DNA of 64,000 nt, taken from Ketobacter sp. MCCC 1A13808. Lineage in GTDB: Bacteria; Pseudomonadota; Gammaproteobacteria; Pseudomonadales; Ketobacteraceae. Positions 9,446 to 18,748 of the stretch are shown in pieces; within the stretch, counting starts at the first letter, position 1, and each line of letters starts with the position of its first letter. The position numbers were made by a program, and so were the translations under genes. The DNA lies in the NCBI RefSeq assembly GCF_009746715.1, contig NZ_VRKW01000004.1, forward strand, positions 369,310 through 433,309, given 5' to 3'. Under the pieces are notes generated by a model. That model was not told where the DNA came from. It was given only the letters and a program-made list of their open reading frames with translations, and ran no database searches.

Positions 9446-9784
9446 TCACAAAGCGTCTTCGCCCACTTCACCGGTGCGGATTCTCACTGCTTGCTCCAAG
9501 GTCTCCACAAAGATTTTTCCATCGCCGATTTTATTGGTATTGGCTGCTTTTTCTATCGCGTCAACGGCCACTGCCGTGTTTTCATCGGATACGGCGAGCT
9601 GAATTTTTATCTTCGGAACGAAGTCGATTACGTATTCAGAGCCCCGGTATAATTCTGTGTGCCCCTTTTGCCGACCGAACCCTTTTACGTCTTCGATGGT
9701 CATTCCGGTAATTCCGACTTCCGTTAACAATTCTCGCACATCATCTAACCTAAAAGGCTTGATGATTGCAGTAATCATTTTCAT
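9446..9784 (-). CDS. glnK: Nitrogen regulatory protein P-II (GlnK/GlnB)
   Basis: PII is the trimeric cytosolic sensor of 2-oxoglutarate, ATP/ADP and, through uridylylation, glutamine; it controls AmtB, NtrB and GlnE. The 112-residue product has the full signature: IIKPFRLDDVRE at the N-terminus, the T-loop GHTELYRGSEY with the uridylylated Tyr51 in register, and the C-terminal signature IGDGKIFV plus RIRTGE. I chose MKMITAIIKPF as the start because PII proteins begin there; the frame has an ATG five codons earlier. amtB is not next to it, so GlnK or GlnB cannot be separated by context. The inverted repeat upstream contains a half-match to an NtrC site. Confidence 0.92.
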   Translation of the reverse strand: MKMITAIIKPFRLDDVRELLTEVGITGMTIEDVKGFGRQKGHTELYRGSEYVIDFVPKIKIQLAVSDENTAVAVDAIEKAANTNKIGDGKIFVETLEQAVRIRTGEVGEDAL

Positions 9785-9826
9785 AATTGCCGCCCCCAAA
9801 TTTTGGTTGTGTGGGTCTCAGTTTTA

Positions 9827-9858
9827 CTCCATATTGGCGCCACCGCACCAATATGGAG
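9827..9858. repeat. 11-bp perfect inverted repeat upstream of glnK
   Basis: CTCCATATTGG and CCAATATGGAG are perfect complements separated by ten bases. The right arm overlaps GCACCAATATGGAGC, which resembles the NtrC consensus GCACC-N5-GGTGC with one mismatch. The repeat is centred about 58 bases before the glnK start codon, suitable for an operator or activator site. I found no convincing sigma-54 -24/-12 element beside it, so NtrC control is only a possibility. Confidence 0.6.
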
Positions 9859-9886
9859 CATGCGGTATTCGGGCCAGGCGACCGGC

Positions 9887-9927
9887 TTTTCTTCTGATTT
9901 GGTTTTCGAGACTAAATCAGAAGAAAA
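9887..9927. repeat. 14-bp perfect inverted repeat in the glnK-ccoN spacer
   Basis: TTTTCTTCTGATTT and AAATCAGAAGAAAA are perfect complements around a 13-base loop, and GGCC elements flank both sides. Neither strand shows a T-run right after the stem as a classical terminator would. It may be an operator, a REP-like element or a structured RNA; none is proven. Confidence 0.65.
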
Positions 9928-10037
9928 ACAGGCCGTTAGGAATATACCCACGAATGTTGCACCGACGCAATGCTTTTAACGCCACAAGCGCACTAACCTA
10001 ATGCATTGCAATATTTCTCACCCCCTCTGCCCCTGAG

Positions 10038-10078
10038 TTGACCTGTATCAACACGGCGGCAGATTTGGGTCTTATAAT
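10038..10078 (+). promoter_or_regulatory. Class II Anr/FNR-dependent promoter of ccoNOQP
   Basis: TTGAC-CTGT-ATCAA differs from the FNR/Anr consensus TTGAT-N4-ATCAA at one position. A TATAAT lies 21 bases after it. With a start site 7-8 bases beyond that -10 box, the FNR site would be centred near -41, the spacing of class II activated promoters. Low-oxygen induction by Anr is the known mode for cbb3 operons, so the placement before ccoN supports it. The leader to ccoN would be about 100 bases. Confidence 0.85.
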
Positions 10079-10187
10079 GCATGCTGCCGTTTCCTTTATA
10101 TTGGTATAAGAGCGGCTCATTCTGTATTCGTGGGAATATCAGTAGTAACCATGTGTGTTCAATCACCCAACACAGGAATGACACTCA

Positions 10188-11618
10188 ATGAGCAATAGTC
10201 TAGCTGCAACGCCGCATTACGAGTATGCCGTGGTGAAGCAATTTACGGTAATGACCGTTTTCTGGGGCATCGTGGGTATGGCTGTCGGCGTATTCATTGC
10301 CGCCCAGCTTGCGTTCCCCGCGCTTAATTTTGATACACCCTGGCTCACTTACAGCCGGCTTCGGCCGCTGCACACCAACGCGGTTATCTTTGCGTTTGGC
10401 GGTTGCGCCTTGATGGGGACGTCTTTTTACGTGGTCCAGCGCACCTGCCAGACCGTGCTGTTTGCACCCGGGCTGGCGAAATTCGTCTTCTGGGGTTGGC
10501 AACTGGTAATCGTGTCCGCAGTGATCACATTGCCGCTCGGGATTACGTCGTCAAAAGAATACGCTGAACTGGAATGGCCTATTGATATTTTCCTGGCGAT
10601 TGTCTGGATTGCCTATGCGGTGGTCTTTTTCGGTACCATCGTAAAGCGCACCACATCCCACATCTATGTCGCGAACTGGTTCTATGGCGGATTTATACTA
10701 ACGGTAGCGCTTCTGCATATTGTAAACAGCTTGGCAATTCCCGTATCGCTCACCAAATCCTATTCGGTCTACTCCGGGGCTACCGACGCCATGGTGCAGT
10801 GGTGGTACGGGCATAATGCGGTGGGCTTTTTCCTTACCGCCGGTTTTCTAGGCATGATGTATTATTTTGTGCCGAAACAAGCTGATCGTCCGGTTTATTC
10901 CTATCGGCTTTCCATCGTCCATTTCTGGGCATTGATATCGGTATATATGTGGGCAGGCCCCCATCACTTGCATTACACCGCACTGCCGGATTGGGCGCAG
11001 TCAGTCGGCATGGTGTTCTCCCTGGTGTTACTGGCTCCGTCCTGGGGCGGTATGATCAACGGCATCATGACGTTATCGGGCGCCTGGGAAAAGTTACGGG
11101 ATGACCCGGTCATCCGCTTCCTGATCGTGGCGTTGTCGTTCTATGGCATGTCCACCTTCGAAGGTCCGATGATGGCAATCAAAACCGTTAACGCACTTTC
11201 CCATTATACGGACTGGACTATCGGCCACGTGCATTCCGGCGCTTTGGGCTGGGTTGCCATGATCACTATCGGGTCAACCTATGCCCTGGTCCCCTGGCTC
11301 TATGGCAAAAAGGAAATGCACAGCGTCGGCCTGGTCAATACACATTTCTGGTTAGCGACATTGGGTGTGGTTCTCTACATCACAGCGATGTGGGTTGCCG
11401 GTATATCTCAAGGTTTGATGTGGCGTGCGATTAATGATGACGGCACGCTCACCTACTCCTTCGTTGAGGCCCTTAAAGCCACTCATCCGTACTACATTGT
11501 GCGTCTGATCGGCGGCATGGTCTTCTTATCCGGTATGTTCCTGATGGCGTACAACATGTATAAAACCATGAGCACCCCGAAAGCCGCTTCCACCAACACC
11601 GCTGCCCAACCGGCTTAA
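10188..11618 (+). CDS. ccoN: Cytochrome c oxidase, cbb3-type, catalytic subunit I
   Basis: CcoN carries the low-spin haem b and the haem b3-CuB centre that reduces O2 with high affinity and pumps protons, in the inner membrane. The 476-residue, twelve-helix protein shows the family hallmarks: [15 protein letters not shown] with a haem-ligand histidine, the CuB region [13 protein letters not shown], and [13 protein letters not shown], followed by [15 protein letters not shown] with further histidines. The Shine-Dalgarno AGGA precedes the ATG. It is the first gene of ccoNOQP and lies behind the Anr promoter. Confidence 0.97.
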   Translation: MSNSLAATPHYEYAVVKQFTVMTVFWGIVGMAVGVFIAAQLAFPALNFDTPWLTYSRLRPLHTNAVIFAFGGCALMGTSFYVVQRTCQTVLFAPGLAKFVFWGWQLVIVSAVITLPLGITSSKEYAELEWPIDIFLAIVWIAYAVVFFGTIVKRTTSHIYVANWFYGGFILTVALLHIVNSLAIPVSLTKSYSVYSGATDAMVQWWYGHNAVGFFLTAGFLGMMYYFVPKQADRPVYSYRLSIVHFWALISVYMWAGPHHLHYTALPDWAQSVGMVFSLVLLAPSWGGMINGIMTLSGAWEKLRDDPVIRFLIVALSFYGMSTFEGPMMAIKTVNALSHYTDWTIGHVHSGALGWVAMITIGSTYALVPWLYGKKEMHSVGLVNTHFWLATLGVVLYITAMWVAGISQGLMWRAINDDGTLTYSFVEALKATHPYYIVRLIGGMVFLSGMFLMAYNMYKTMSTPKAASTNTAAQPA

Positions 11619-11629
11619 GGAGTAACATC

Positions 11630-12244
11630 ATGGCAAAGACACATGAAGTCGTCGAAAAGAACGTTGGCCTGATGATTCTGCTGACGTTAATCGCGGTGAG
11701 TTTCGGTGGCCTGGTTGAAATCGTGCCTCTGTTTTTTCAGAAACAAACCACCCAGCCCATTGAAGGTCTACAACCCTGGACGGCCCTCCAATTGGAAGGG
11801 CGGGATATCTATATTCGTGAAGGATGCACTGTTTGTCACTCACAGATGATCCGGCCGTTCCGCGCTGAAACCGAGCGTTACGGTCATTACAGCCTGGCCG
11901 GTGAACAGGTCTATGAACACCCGCATTTGTGGGGTTCAAAACGCACCGGTCCGGATCTGGCCCGGGTAGGCGGACGCTACAGTGATCAGTGGCACCACGA
12001 CCACCTTATGAATCCACGAGATGTAGTACCGGAATCCAATATGCCCGGCTTCCCCTGGCTGGATGAAAACACGCTCTCGGGTGAACTCACCGGCAAGAAA
12101 ATGGGAGCACTTCGCTCGCTAGGTGTGCCTTATACCGATGCCGATATCAGCGGCGCTAAAGAGGCAGTGGAAGGTAAGAAAGAAATGGAAGCGCTTATTG
12201 CGTACTTGCAGGGATTGGGAACCTTTCTTCAAATCAAGAGGTAA
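11630..12244 (+). CDS. ccoO: Cytochrome c oxidase, cbb3-type, monohaem subunit II
   Basis: CcoO is a membrane-anchored monohaem cytochrome c that passes electrons to CcoN. One N-terminal transmembrane helix (about residues 12-34) precedes a periplasmic domain with haem motif C66-T-V-C-H70 and the likely axial methionine in SNMPGFPWL. The 204-residue length is normal for the family. AAGGAG lies seven bases before the ATG, and only eleven bases separate it from ccoN, so the two are co-transcribed. Confidence 0.96.
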   Translation: MAKTHEVVEKNVGLMILLTLIAVSFGGLVEIVPLFFQKQTTQPIEGLQPWTALQLEGRDIYIREGCTVCHSQMIRPFRAETERYGHYSLAGEQVYEHPHLWGSKRTGPDLARVGGRYSDQWHHDHLMNPRDVVPESNMPGFPWLDENTLSGELTGKKMGALRSLGVPYTDADISGAKEAVEGKKEMEALIAYLQGLGTFLQIKR

Positions 12245-12249
12245 ACCCG

Positions 12250-12432
12250 ATGGATATTAATACCTGGCGCGGAATCGCAACGGTTGTGGCAATGGTGGCC
12301 TTTTTAGGTGTTTGTTTCTGGACCTTCAGCAGCAAGCGTAAAAAGCACTTCGATGATGCCGCAAACCTGCCGTTTGCAGATGACGCCAACCACCAAAATA
12401 CCCTCAAGAATAAGCAAGGGCATGGAGATTAA
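12250..12432 (+). CDS. ccoQ: Cytochrome cbb3 oxidase subunit CcoQ
   Basis: A 60-residue single-helix protein. CcoQ stabilises the interaction of CcoP with the CcoNO core. A hydrophobic segment (GIATVVAMVAFLGVCFW) is followed by the typical basic patch SSKRKKHFDDAANLPFADD, cut here to SSKRKKHF and NLPFADD. Its Shine-Dalgarno GAGGT overlaps the ccoO stop, and it sits between ccoO and ccoP, the canonical place. Confidence 0.93.
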   Translation: MDINTWRGIATVVAMVAFLGVCFWTFSSKRKKHFDDAANLPFADDANHQNTLKNKQGHGD

Positions 12433-12435
12433 AGA

Positions 12436-13335
12436 ATGACTGGTACTGATTTTACTCAAGGCTGGGTAAATGGTTGGATTATTACCATTATCCTGATCAA
12501 TCTGTTGGGTTGCCTATGGTTACTGTGGTGGACCCGTAAACGTCCGGACGATCCGATCAAAGACGGTGAATCCCTGGGGCATTCATTCGATGGCATCGAA
12601 GAACTGAATAACCCGCTACCCCATTGGTGGCTGAATTTATTTTATTTTACCATCGCGTTCGCGTTTATTTATCTGACACTGTATCCCGGCTGGGGAGACG
12701 CTAAAGGTATTTTCGGTTGGACGTCAGCAGGTCAATGGGAAACCGAAGTAAAACGAGCCGAAAATAAATACGATGTTTATTTCCAGGAATACGCAGCAAT
12801 TCCGGTAGACGAGTTGGCGAAAAGCACTGAAGCGATCAAAACAGGTCAGCGTCTGTTCGCAAACAATTGTGCGATTTGCCACGGTTCCGATGCCCGCGGC
12901 AATCTGGGCTACCCCAATCTCACAGACGCGGATTGGTTATATGGTGGTTCCCCTGACAAGATTGTAGAAACCATCACCAACGGCCGCGGTGGCATGATGC
13001 CGCCCATGGGTACTGCGCTGGGTGAGGATGGTGTCAGGGATGTGGCTACGTACATTCTCAGTTTTACTGACCGCAAAGGCAGCGGTAATGCTGCGGCCGG
13101 TAAAGCCAAGTTCGACACCCTGTGTGTTGCCTGTCACGGTGTGGACGCGAAAGGCAATCAGATGCTGGGAGCGCCAAACCTGACCGACGCTGTCTGGCTA
13201 TACGGTGGATCTGAGAAAATCATAACGGACACCATCAACGGAGGCCGCCACGGCAAAATGCCGGCGTTTAAAGACACCCTGAGCCCGGAGAAAATTCACG
13301 TCCTATCCAGCTACATTTTCAGCTTGAGCAATTAA
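12436..13335 (+). CDS. ccoP: Cytochrome c oxidase, cbb3-type, dihaem subunit III
   Basis: CcoP is the dihaem cytochrome c that receives electrons from soluble cytochromes. There are two N-terminal transmembrane helices (about 14-32 and 63-84), as in the long Pseudomonas-type CcoP. Two haem-c sites follow: C145-A-I-C-H149 and C230-V-A-C-H234, each in a cytochrome c domain with a Met-containing loop (GGMMPPMG and HGKMPAF). It begins three bases after the ccoQ stop, with GGAG upstream. A terminator-like hairpin follows, so ccoNOQP likely ends here. Confidence 0.96.
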   Translation: MTGTDFTQGWVNGWIITIILINLLGCLWLLWWTRKRPDDPIKDGESLGHSFDGIEELNNPLPHWWLNLFYFTIAFAFIYLTLYPGWGDAKGIFGWTSAGQWETEVKRAENKYDVYFQEYAAIPVDELAKSTEAIKTGQRLFANNCAICHGSDARGNLGYPNLTDADWLYGGSPDKIVETITNGRGGMMPPMGTALGEDGVRDVATYILSFTDRKGSGNAAAGKAKFDTLCVACHGVDAKGNQMLGAPNLTDAVWLYGGSEKIITDTINGGRHGKMPAFKDTLSPEKIHVLSSYIFSLSN

Positions 13336-13351
13336 CGCCATCTAAAATTAA

Positions 13352-13377
13352 GGCCCCCCGGAGACACGCGGGGTGCC
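13352..13377 (+). terminator. Probable terminator after ccoP
   Basis: GGCCCCCCG and CGCGGGGTGCC form an imperfect GC-rich stem around GAGACA, followed by the weak T-tract TTCTTTC. It lies just after the ccoP stop and before ccoG. The imperfect stem lowers certainty; it may be only partial, allowing read-through into ccoG. Confidence 0.6.
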
Positions 13378-13423
13378 TTCTTTCAGATAGAATTCCTGTT
13401 CCGATGCTATAGGCAGGTGGTAT

Positions 13424-14830
13424 ATGACTGATGCCAACAAAATCGCGATTAAAGATGCTGGCAGCAACGAGCAGATTGACCTCTATCAAAAACGCGAGAA
13501 GATCTATCAACGGCACCTGTCCGGCTTTTTTCAGAATATCCGTGTAATTACCATCTGGATCACCCTGGGAGTCTATTTTCTCGGGCCCTGGCTCACCTGG
13601 GATGGCAGACAAGGGGTTTTATTCGACCTTCCTGAACGCAAATTTTATATTTTCTGGTTCACTTTCTGGCCCCAGGATTTCCTCTATCTGGCGTGGCTGT
13701 TAATTATCGCTGCCTTCGCTTTGTTTTTTGTCACCGCCGTGGCTGGTCGCATCTGGTGCGGATACACCTGCCCGCAAACCGTATGGACCACGTTTTTTAT
13801 GTGGATCGAATACATAACCGAAGGGGATCGACACCAACGAATTCGATTGGATGCCCAACCATGGTCGGTCAGTAAAGCGATCAAAAAGCTCTCTAAGCAC
13901 AGCTTGTGGCTGATATTGGCGTTCTTCACCGCTTTTACTTTTGTCGGCTATTTTGCACCGGTTCGGGAGCTGTGGTCCGACCTTTACCATTTCAATGTTT
14001 CGGGTTGGGTCTGGTTTTGGTTGGCCTTTTTTACAGTATGCACCTATTCCAATGCAGGCTGGCTGCGAGAGCAGGTCTGTATTTATATGTGCCCCTATGC
14101 CCGCTTCCAAACAGTCATGTTTGATCGCGACACACTGATTGTGACCTATGATGAAAAGCGCGGCGAACCCAGAGGAGCCCGGAAAAAGACAGCCGAACCG
14201 GAGCAGCTGGAGTTGGGTTCTTGTATTAACTGCAAAATGTGTGTTCAGGTCTGCCCTACCGGTATCGATATCCGCAACGGGTTGCAGATCGAGTGCATCG
14301 GATGCGCCGCCTGCATTGACGCCTGCGATAGTATAATGGATCAAATGGAGTATCCACGCGGTCTTATACGCTATTCCACCGAGAATGCGATTGTGGGTGA
14401 TAAGACGCGCATCGTGCGTCCGAGAATCGTTGCCTACGCGTTATTGCTGGTCATCCTTTGCGGGTCATTCGTGTACATGGTCTTTTCTCGGGTGCCTTTA
14501 GAGCTGGATATTATCCGCGACCGCAATGCCCTTTTCCGCGAAAACTGGGAGGGACATATTGAAAACGTGTACACGCTGAAAATCATGAATAAAACCCAGC
14601 TGGCTCAGAATTATGATGTAATAGTTTCCGGTCTCAATAATATGGTTCCCCATATTCCCGGAAACATTCACGCCCGGCCCGGTGAGTTGCTGACCGTAAC
14701 CGTGACCCTGGAAGTGGCGCTGGAAGAGCTGGAGAAAAGAAATACGACCATTTACTTTACCGTGAAATCGAATACCCAACCATCACAGGAAGTGACCGAA
14801 GAGAGCCGGTTTCTCGGCCCGTTTGAATGA
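13424..14830 (+). CDS. ccoG: cbb3 oxidase assembly cupric reductase CcoG
   Basis: CcoG (FixG/RdxA) is an inner-membrane iron-sulfur protein that reduces Cu(II) to Cu(I) for cbb3 assembly. The 468-residue product has about five transmembrane helices, a conserved CGYTCPQTVWTTFFMWIE loop, two 4Fe-4S motifs (CINCKMCVQVCPTGIDI, then CIGCAACIDACD) and a C-terminal Ig-like periplasmic domain ending in FLGP. The order ccoG-ccoH-ccoI-ccoS after ccoNOQP is canonical. Confidence 0.95.
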   Translation: MTDANKIAIKDAGSNEQIDLYQKREKIYQRHLSGFFQNIRVITIWITLGVYFLGPWLTWDGRQGVLFDLPERKFYIFWFTFWPQDFLYLAWLLIIAAFALFFVTAVAGRIWCGYTCPQTVWTTFFMWIEYITEGDRHQRIRLDAQPWSVSKAIKKLSKHSLWLILAFFTAFTFVGYFAPVRELWSDLYHFNVSGWVWFWLAFFTVCTYSNAGWLREQVCIYMCPYARFQTVMFDRDTLIVTYDEKRGEPRGARKKTAEPEQLELGSCINCKMCVQVCPTGIDIRNGLQIECIGCAACIDACDSIMDQMEYPRGLIRYSTENAIVGDKTRIVRPRIVAYALLLVILCGSFVYMVFSRVPLELDIIRDRNALFRENWEGHIENVYTLKIMNKTQLAQNYDVIVSGLNNMVPHIPGNIHARPGELLTVTVTLEVALEELEKRNTTIYFTVKSNTQPSQEVTEESRFLGPFE

Positions 14831-14881
14831 AATGAGACGCTCTGAAGTGAAGCAATCGATAGACCAACGTTGAGCAAGACA

Positions 14882-15385
14882 ATGAGAACAGATACAAAAC
14901 CCTGGTATAAACAATTCTGGCCCTGGTTCCTGATCGCCATTCCCATGAGTTCGGTTGTTATGGGGGTCATCATGATCACACTGGCATTGGACGGTGAAGA
15001 CAGCCTGGTACGCGAAGACTGGTATAAAGACGGCATGGCCATTAACAAACGCCTGGACAAGCAACAACTGGCCCTTGGTCGGGGTATCAAAGCATTTCTG
15101 ACACTGGATAAAGACAGTGGAGCCCTGTTTATCCGTACCCGCAACCTGGGCGAAAACCTGGACACCGAATTGGTTTTACGGCTGATCCACCCCACCATCA
15201 AAGACCAGGATAAAACCCTGCAATTATTTCTAACACCGGACAAGCGTTTCTATACCAAGTTAAATCGGATTCCACAAGGCCGTTACTACGTTCAGCTCAC
15301 CACCCCGGATGAAACCTGGGAGATCGACAGCAGCCTCAATTTCGCTAATCCCGTTAAAAACGTGGAACTGGTGCCCAACGGTTAA
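14882..15385 (+). CDS. ccoH: cbb3 oxidase assembly protein FixH/CcoH
   Basis: FixH/CcoH is a single-pass inner-membrane protein required for stable assembly of the cbb3 complex. Residues about 9-36 form the membrane anchor ([17 protein letters not shown]), followed by the family signature [11 protein letters not shown] and a beta-rich periplasmic domain. I chose the ATG; an in-frame TTG four codons earlier is the alternative. Its stop overlaps the ccoI start (TAATG), which points to translational coupling. Confidence 0.92.
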   Translation: MRTDTKPWYKQFWPWFLIAIPMSSVVMGVIMITLALDGEDSLVREDWYKDGMAINKRLDKQQLALGRGIKAFLTLDKDSGALFIRTRNLGENLDTELVLRLIHPTIKDQDKTLQLFLTPDKRFYTKLNRIPQGRYYVQLTTPDETWEIDSSLNFANPVKNVELVPNG

Positions 15386-17805
15386 TGTCCCAGTCAAGCT
15401 GTTTCCATTGCGGGTTACCCGCCAAAGACGATCAATACCAGGTTGTCATTTTCGGTGAAAGCCGTCCCATGTGTTGCCCCGGTTGCCAATCGGTTGCCCG
15501 TGCCATTATCGGCATCGGGATGGAAAATTATTATCAACGCCGCACTGCATCAACTCCGGGTGAACTGCCCGCAGCCGATATCGTACCGGAGTTTTTACAA
15601 GGCCTGGAGAGTTGGGACGACCCGCAGCTACAACAAGCCTTTGTGCATGAGTTACCGGACCATCAGAATGAAATCACCCTGCTCATCACCGGCATCACCT
15701 GTGCGGCTTGCGTCTGGCTAATCGAAAAACATTTGGACAAACAACCCGGAGTGGTTCAAATACGCGTCAATATGAGCAGTCATTTGGCGCAGATGGTCTG
15801 GGACCCACAACTGGCCTCATTGAGTGGATTAATCAAAGCCATTGCCAACATCGGCTACAAGGCTGAGCCCTACACGCCACTTCAACAAGAACAAAAAATC
15901 AAACAGGAAAACCAGCAATCATTGATCCGGACTGGAATTGCCGGGCTGGGTGCAATGCAGGTTATGACTTATGCCGTTAGCCTGTATTTGGGCGCTTTCG
16001 AAGGCATCGATCCGGCTCACCAACAGTTCTTACGCTGGGTAAGCGCCCTGGTAGCCACGCCGGTATTTTTCTATTCCGGGTGGCCCTTTCTGTCCGGAGC
16101 GTGGCGCAGTTTGCGCGCTTTGCATCTGTCCATGGAGGTACCGGTTGCCATCGCTCTGTGCTTTGCCTATTTCGCAAGTCTATGGGCTACGCTCGTACAA
16201 GGCCCGGAGGTGTATTTCGATTCTGTCTGCATGTTTGTGTTCTTTCTATCGGTGGGTCGTCACCTGGAAATGCGCGCAAGGCATCGCTCACAAAGCACCA
16301 GTATTCGCCTGAATCATTCGCAAATGCTGACCGCACGGATACTGGATGAGCAGAACCAACAATCCCGAGTGCCAGCGGACAGCTTAGTACCGGGTGACCG
16401 CGTTCTGGTGCGGGCCGGTGAGACTATTCCCGGCGACGGCACAATCCTGAATGGTTCCAGCGCGGTGAACGAAGCAATGTTGACTGGCGAGCCTATCCCG
16501 GTGAGCAAAAACACTGGCGATAACGTCGTCGGAGGGACACTCAATGTCGAACATCCGCTTACGTTACGGATCGATAAAAACCCGAAAGATAGCACCCTGT
16601 CTGTGTTAAAACGTTTGCTTCAACGGGCACAAAGCGAGAAACCCGTAACCGCCCTTCTCGCCAATCGAATTGCCTCCTGGTTTGTTTTCGGGGTGCTTTT
16701 AATATCAGCGGCTGTATTCACTTTCTGGTGGTTTCGCTCACCGCAGGACGCGTTCTGGATCATGCTTTCGGTGCTGGTTGTCACTTGCCCCTGTGCCCTC
16801 TCCCTATCCACACCAACCGCCATTACCGCTGCCACGTCGAAGTTGATGAATAATGGGTTCCTGGCAACCCGCTCCCACACCATTGAAGCATTGCGTCATG
16901 TCACCGATGTCGTTTTTGATAAAACCGGTACCCTGACCCGGGGCAGTTTCAAACTAACCCGGATAGTTGCACTGAATGGCGATGAGCCTGAAACGCTGAC
17001 CAGGCTGGCAGCGGCTTTGGAATCCGCCTCTGAACACCCCATTGCCAAAGCATTTCATGGCCTGGGAGAGCAAACCGCAGAAGATGTTACCATTACACCG
17101 AATCAGGGCGTGCAAGGCAGCGTAGCGTCACCGGATCGCGGGGTCACTGTTTATAAAATAGGTAAACCGGGTTTCGTGCTGGGCCCTGGTCAACCCCTGC
17201 CGATAGTGCCGGAAAACCAGGGTCAATGGATCCTGTTGGCGCGGGAGCAAATACCACTGGCCTGGTTTCGGGTTGATGACGTTTTGCGTAACGACGCAGA
17301 CACCGTGGTGGCCAACCTTATGGCAAGTGGAAAGCAATGCCACATCCTGAGTGGCGACGCCAGTGGCCATGCCGAGGCAATTGCACAGCAACTGGGAATC
17401 ACGCAGCTCTGCAGCAACGCAACACCCGAAGATAAATTGCGTTATATACAACGCTTACAAAAGCAAAACAAAACCGTATTAATGGTAGGGGATGGGCTCA
17501 ACGATGCGCCGGTTCTGGCCGCCGCTGATATTTCCATAGCGATGGCTGAATCAAGCGATCTGGCAAAGGTAGCCGCAGACGGCTTGATGCTGGGACACAG
17601 TCTGGGCCCGATCCAGTCCGTATTCGAATTGGTCCAAAAAACCTATCGCATAATTGCGCAAAACTTAAGTTGGGCGATCCTGTATAATCTGATCGCGCTG
17701 CCGTTGGCAGCCGCCGGGTACATTCCGCCCTGGGCATCCGCACTGGGCATGTCCGCAAGCTCGTTACTGGTGGTCGCCAATGCATTGCGAATCAACCGAG
17801 GCTAG
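15385..17805 (+). CDS. ccoI: Copper-transporting P1B-type ATPase CcoI (FixI)
   Basis: CcoI exports Cu(I) across the inner membrane for insertion into CcoN. The 806-residue product begins with a cysteine-rich segment typical of CcoI (CFHCGLP, later CCPGCQ), then a heavy-metal-associated domain with CAAC ([15 protein letters not shown]). The ATPase core has the intramembrane CPC motif (VTCPCALS), the phosphorylation loop DKTGTLT and the hinge GDGLNDAP. About eight transmembrane helices are present. It starts inside the ccoH stop codon. CopA-type efflux pumps are similar, but context and the N-terminal cysteine cluster favour CcoI. Confidence 0.95.
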   Translation: MSQSSCFHCGLPAKDDQYQVVIFGESRPMCCPGCQSVARAIIGIGMENYYQRRTASTPGELPAADIVPEFLQGLESWDDPQLQQAFVHELPDHQNEITLLITGITCAACVWLIEKHLDKQPGVVQIRVNMSSHLAQMVWDPQLASLSGLIKAIANIGYKAEPYTPLQQEQKIKQENQQSLIRTGIAGLGAMQVMTYAVSLYLGAFEGIDPAHQQFLRWVSALVATPVFFYSGWPFLSGAWRSLRALHLSMEVPVAIALCFAYFASLWATLVQGPEVYFDSVCMFVFFLSVGRHLEMRARHRSQSTSIRLNHSQMLTARILDEQNQQSRVPADSLVPGDRVLVRAGETIPGDGTILNGSSAVNEAMLTGEPIPVSKNTGDNVVGGTLNVEHPLTLRIDKNPKDSTLSVLKRLLQRAQSEKPVTALLANRIASWFVFGVLLISAAVFTFWWFRSPQDAFWIMLSVLVVTCPCALSLSTPTAITAATSKLMNNGFLATRSHTIEALRHVTDVVFDKTGTLTRGSFKLTRIVALNGDEPETLTRLAAALESASEHPIAKAFHGLGEQTAEDVTITPNQGVQGSVASPDRGVTVYKIGKPGFVLGPGQPLPIVPENQGQWILLAREQIPLAWFRVDDVLRNDADTVVANLMASGKQCHILSGDASGHAEAIAQQLGITQLCSNATPEDKLRYIQRLQKQNKTVLMVGDGLNDAPVLAAADISIAMAESSDLAKVAADGLMLGHSLGPIQSVFELVQKTYRIIAQNLSWAILYNLIALPLAAAGYIPPWASALGMSASSLLVVANALRINRG

Positions 17806-17814
17806 CTACAACTA

Positions 17815-18003
17815 ATGGACATAATTTACCTGCTCATCCCCCTTGCTCTCGTGCTTATCGCCGTTGCCGCTGCCGCTTTTATCTGGGCGGTACGTAATGA
17901 GCAGTTTGACGATCTTGACCGGGAATCCCAGCGCATTCTATTCGAAGAAGACGAACTGGTTTCGCCCCCGGAAAAATCCAACACCCCAACGAAAAAAAAT
18001 TAA
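17815..18003 (+). CDS. ccoS: cbb3 oxidase maturation protein CcoS
   Basis: A 62-residue single-helix protein needed for maturation of haem and copper sites in cbb3 oxidase. The N-terminal helix (IIYLLIPLALVLIAVAAAAF) is followed by the CcoS signature IWAVRNEQFDDLDRESQRIL, given here as WAVRNEQFDDLD. It starts nine bases after ccoI and is followed within three bases by the next gene, so it is inside the same transcript. Confidence 0.93.
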   Translation: MDIIYLLIPLALVLIAVAAAAFIWAVRNEQFDDLDRESQRILFEEDELVSPPEKSNTPTKKN

Positions 18004-18005
18004 CC

Positions 18006-18713
18006 ATGCAATTTTCTTATGACCTTGTTGCCGCTTTTGCCATTGGGTTCATGGGCAGCCTGCATTGCGTTGGCATGTGTGGCGGTATCAGCGGCGCACT
18101 CACCTCCGCCATCGCCCCCGGACAAGCCCGACGCACACGACGCTTACTGGGCTATCAATTGCTGTATAGCCTGGGCCGGATTTCCAGCTATGCCTGCGCC
18201 GGCTTTCTGGTGGGCTTCGCTGGCTCGTCGATATATGCCACTTTTGAACCTTCCGGCCCGTCCTATCTGCGTATCTTCGCCGGTTTGATGATGATCCTGC
18301 TGGGCTGCTACTTGAGTGGTTGGTGGAAGATACTCAACCAACTGGAACGATTGGGAGCGCAAGGCTGGAAACACATCGCGCCCTATACCAAAAACCTGCT
18401 TCCGGTCGACCGGCCAATCAAAGCCGTGGCACTGGGATTCCTTTGGGGCTGGCTTCCCTGCGGTTTGGTTTACAGTGCGTTAGCCTGGTCGCTGGGATCC
18501 GGAGACGCTATATCCGGCGCTCTGCTTATGGTGTATTTTGGCTTAGGCACTCTACCCGCCCTGATCGGTATCGGAACATTCAGCCACCTGCTACAAGATA
18601 TTTCCCAATCCCGCGGTGTACGCATCATCGCGGCTTTATCACTGATCGGTTTCGGAATATGGACGATCGCCAGTCAATTTATGGGCCATGCGGGGCACAC
18701 AGGACATCACTAA
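18006..18713 (+). CDS. TauE/SafE-like membrane protein of the cco cluster
   Basis: A 235-residue integral membrane protein of the family labelled sulfite exporter TauE/SafE or CcoH2, commonly found directly after ccoS. It has about six hydrophobic segments. The paired motifs MGSLHCVGMCGGISGAL near the N-terminus and GFLWGWLPCGLVYSAL in the middle are characteristic; the Cys-containing loops suggest metal (copper) handling, which fits its place, but transport of sulfite is unlikely. It follows ccoS by two bases. Confidence 0.87.
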   Translation: MQFSYDLVAAFAIGFMGSLHCVGMCGGISGALTSAIAPGQARRTRRLLGYQLLYSLGRISSYACAGFLVGFAGSSIYATFEPSGPSYLRIFAGLMMILLGCYLSGWWKILNQLERLGAQGWKHIAPYTKNLLPVDRPIKAVALGFLWGWLPCGLVYSALAWSLGSGDAISGALLMVYFGLGTLPALIGIGTFSHLLQDISQSRGVRIIAALSLIGFGIWTIASQFMGHAGHTGHH

Positions 18714-18748
18714 TTGAATTGCAACCTAAATCAGGCTAGTTTCTAGCC

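Larger units (their letters stand above)
9785..10187. other. Divergent regulatory spacer between glnK and ccoN
   Basis: No gene is evident in these 403 bases; frames covering it are short and lack family features. It holds two perfect inverted repeats, an Anr/FNR box with a TATAAT in class II spacing toward ccoN, and the glnK leader. GC-poor and repeat-rich segments suggest a control region for both flanking genes. Confidence 0.75.

Noticed and set aside
9887..9927. Inverted repeat as a terminator of glnK or of a preceding gene
   Set aside because: It lies upstream of glnK and has no T-run on either side after the stem.
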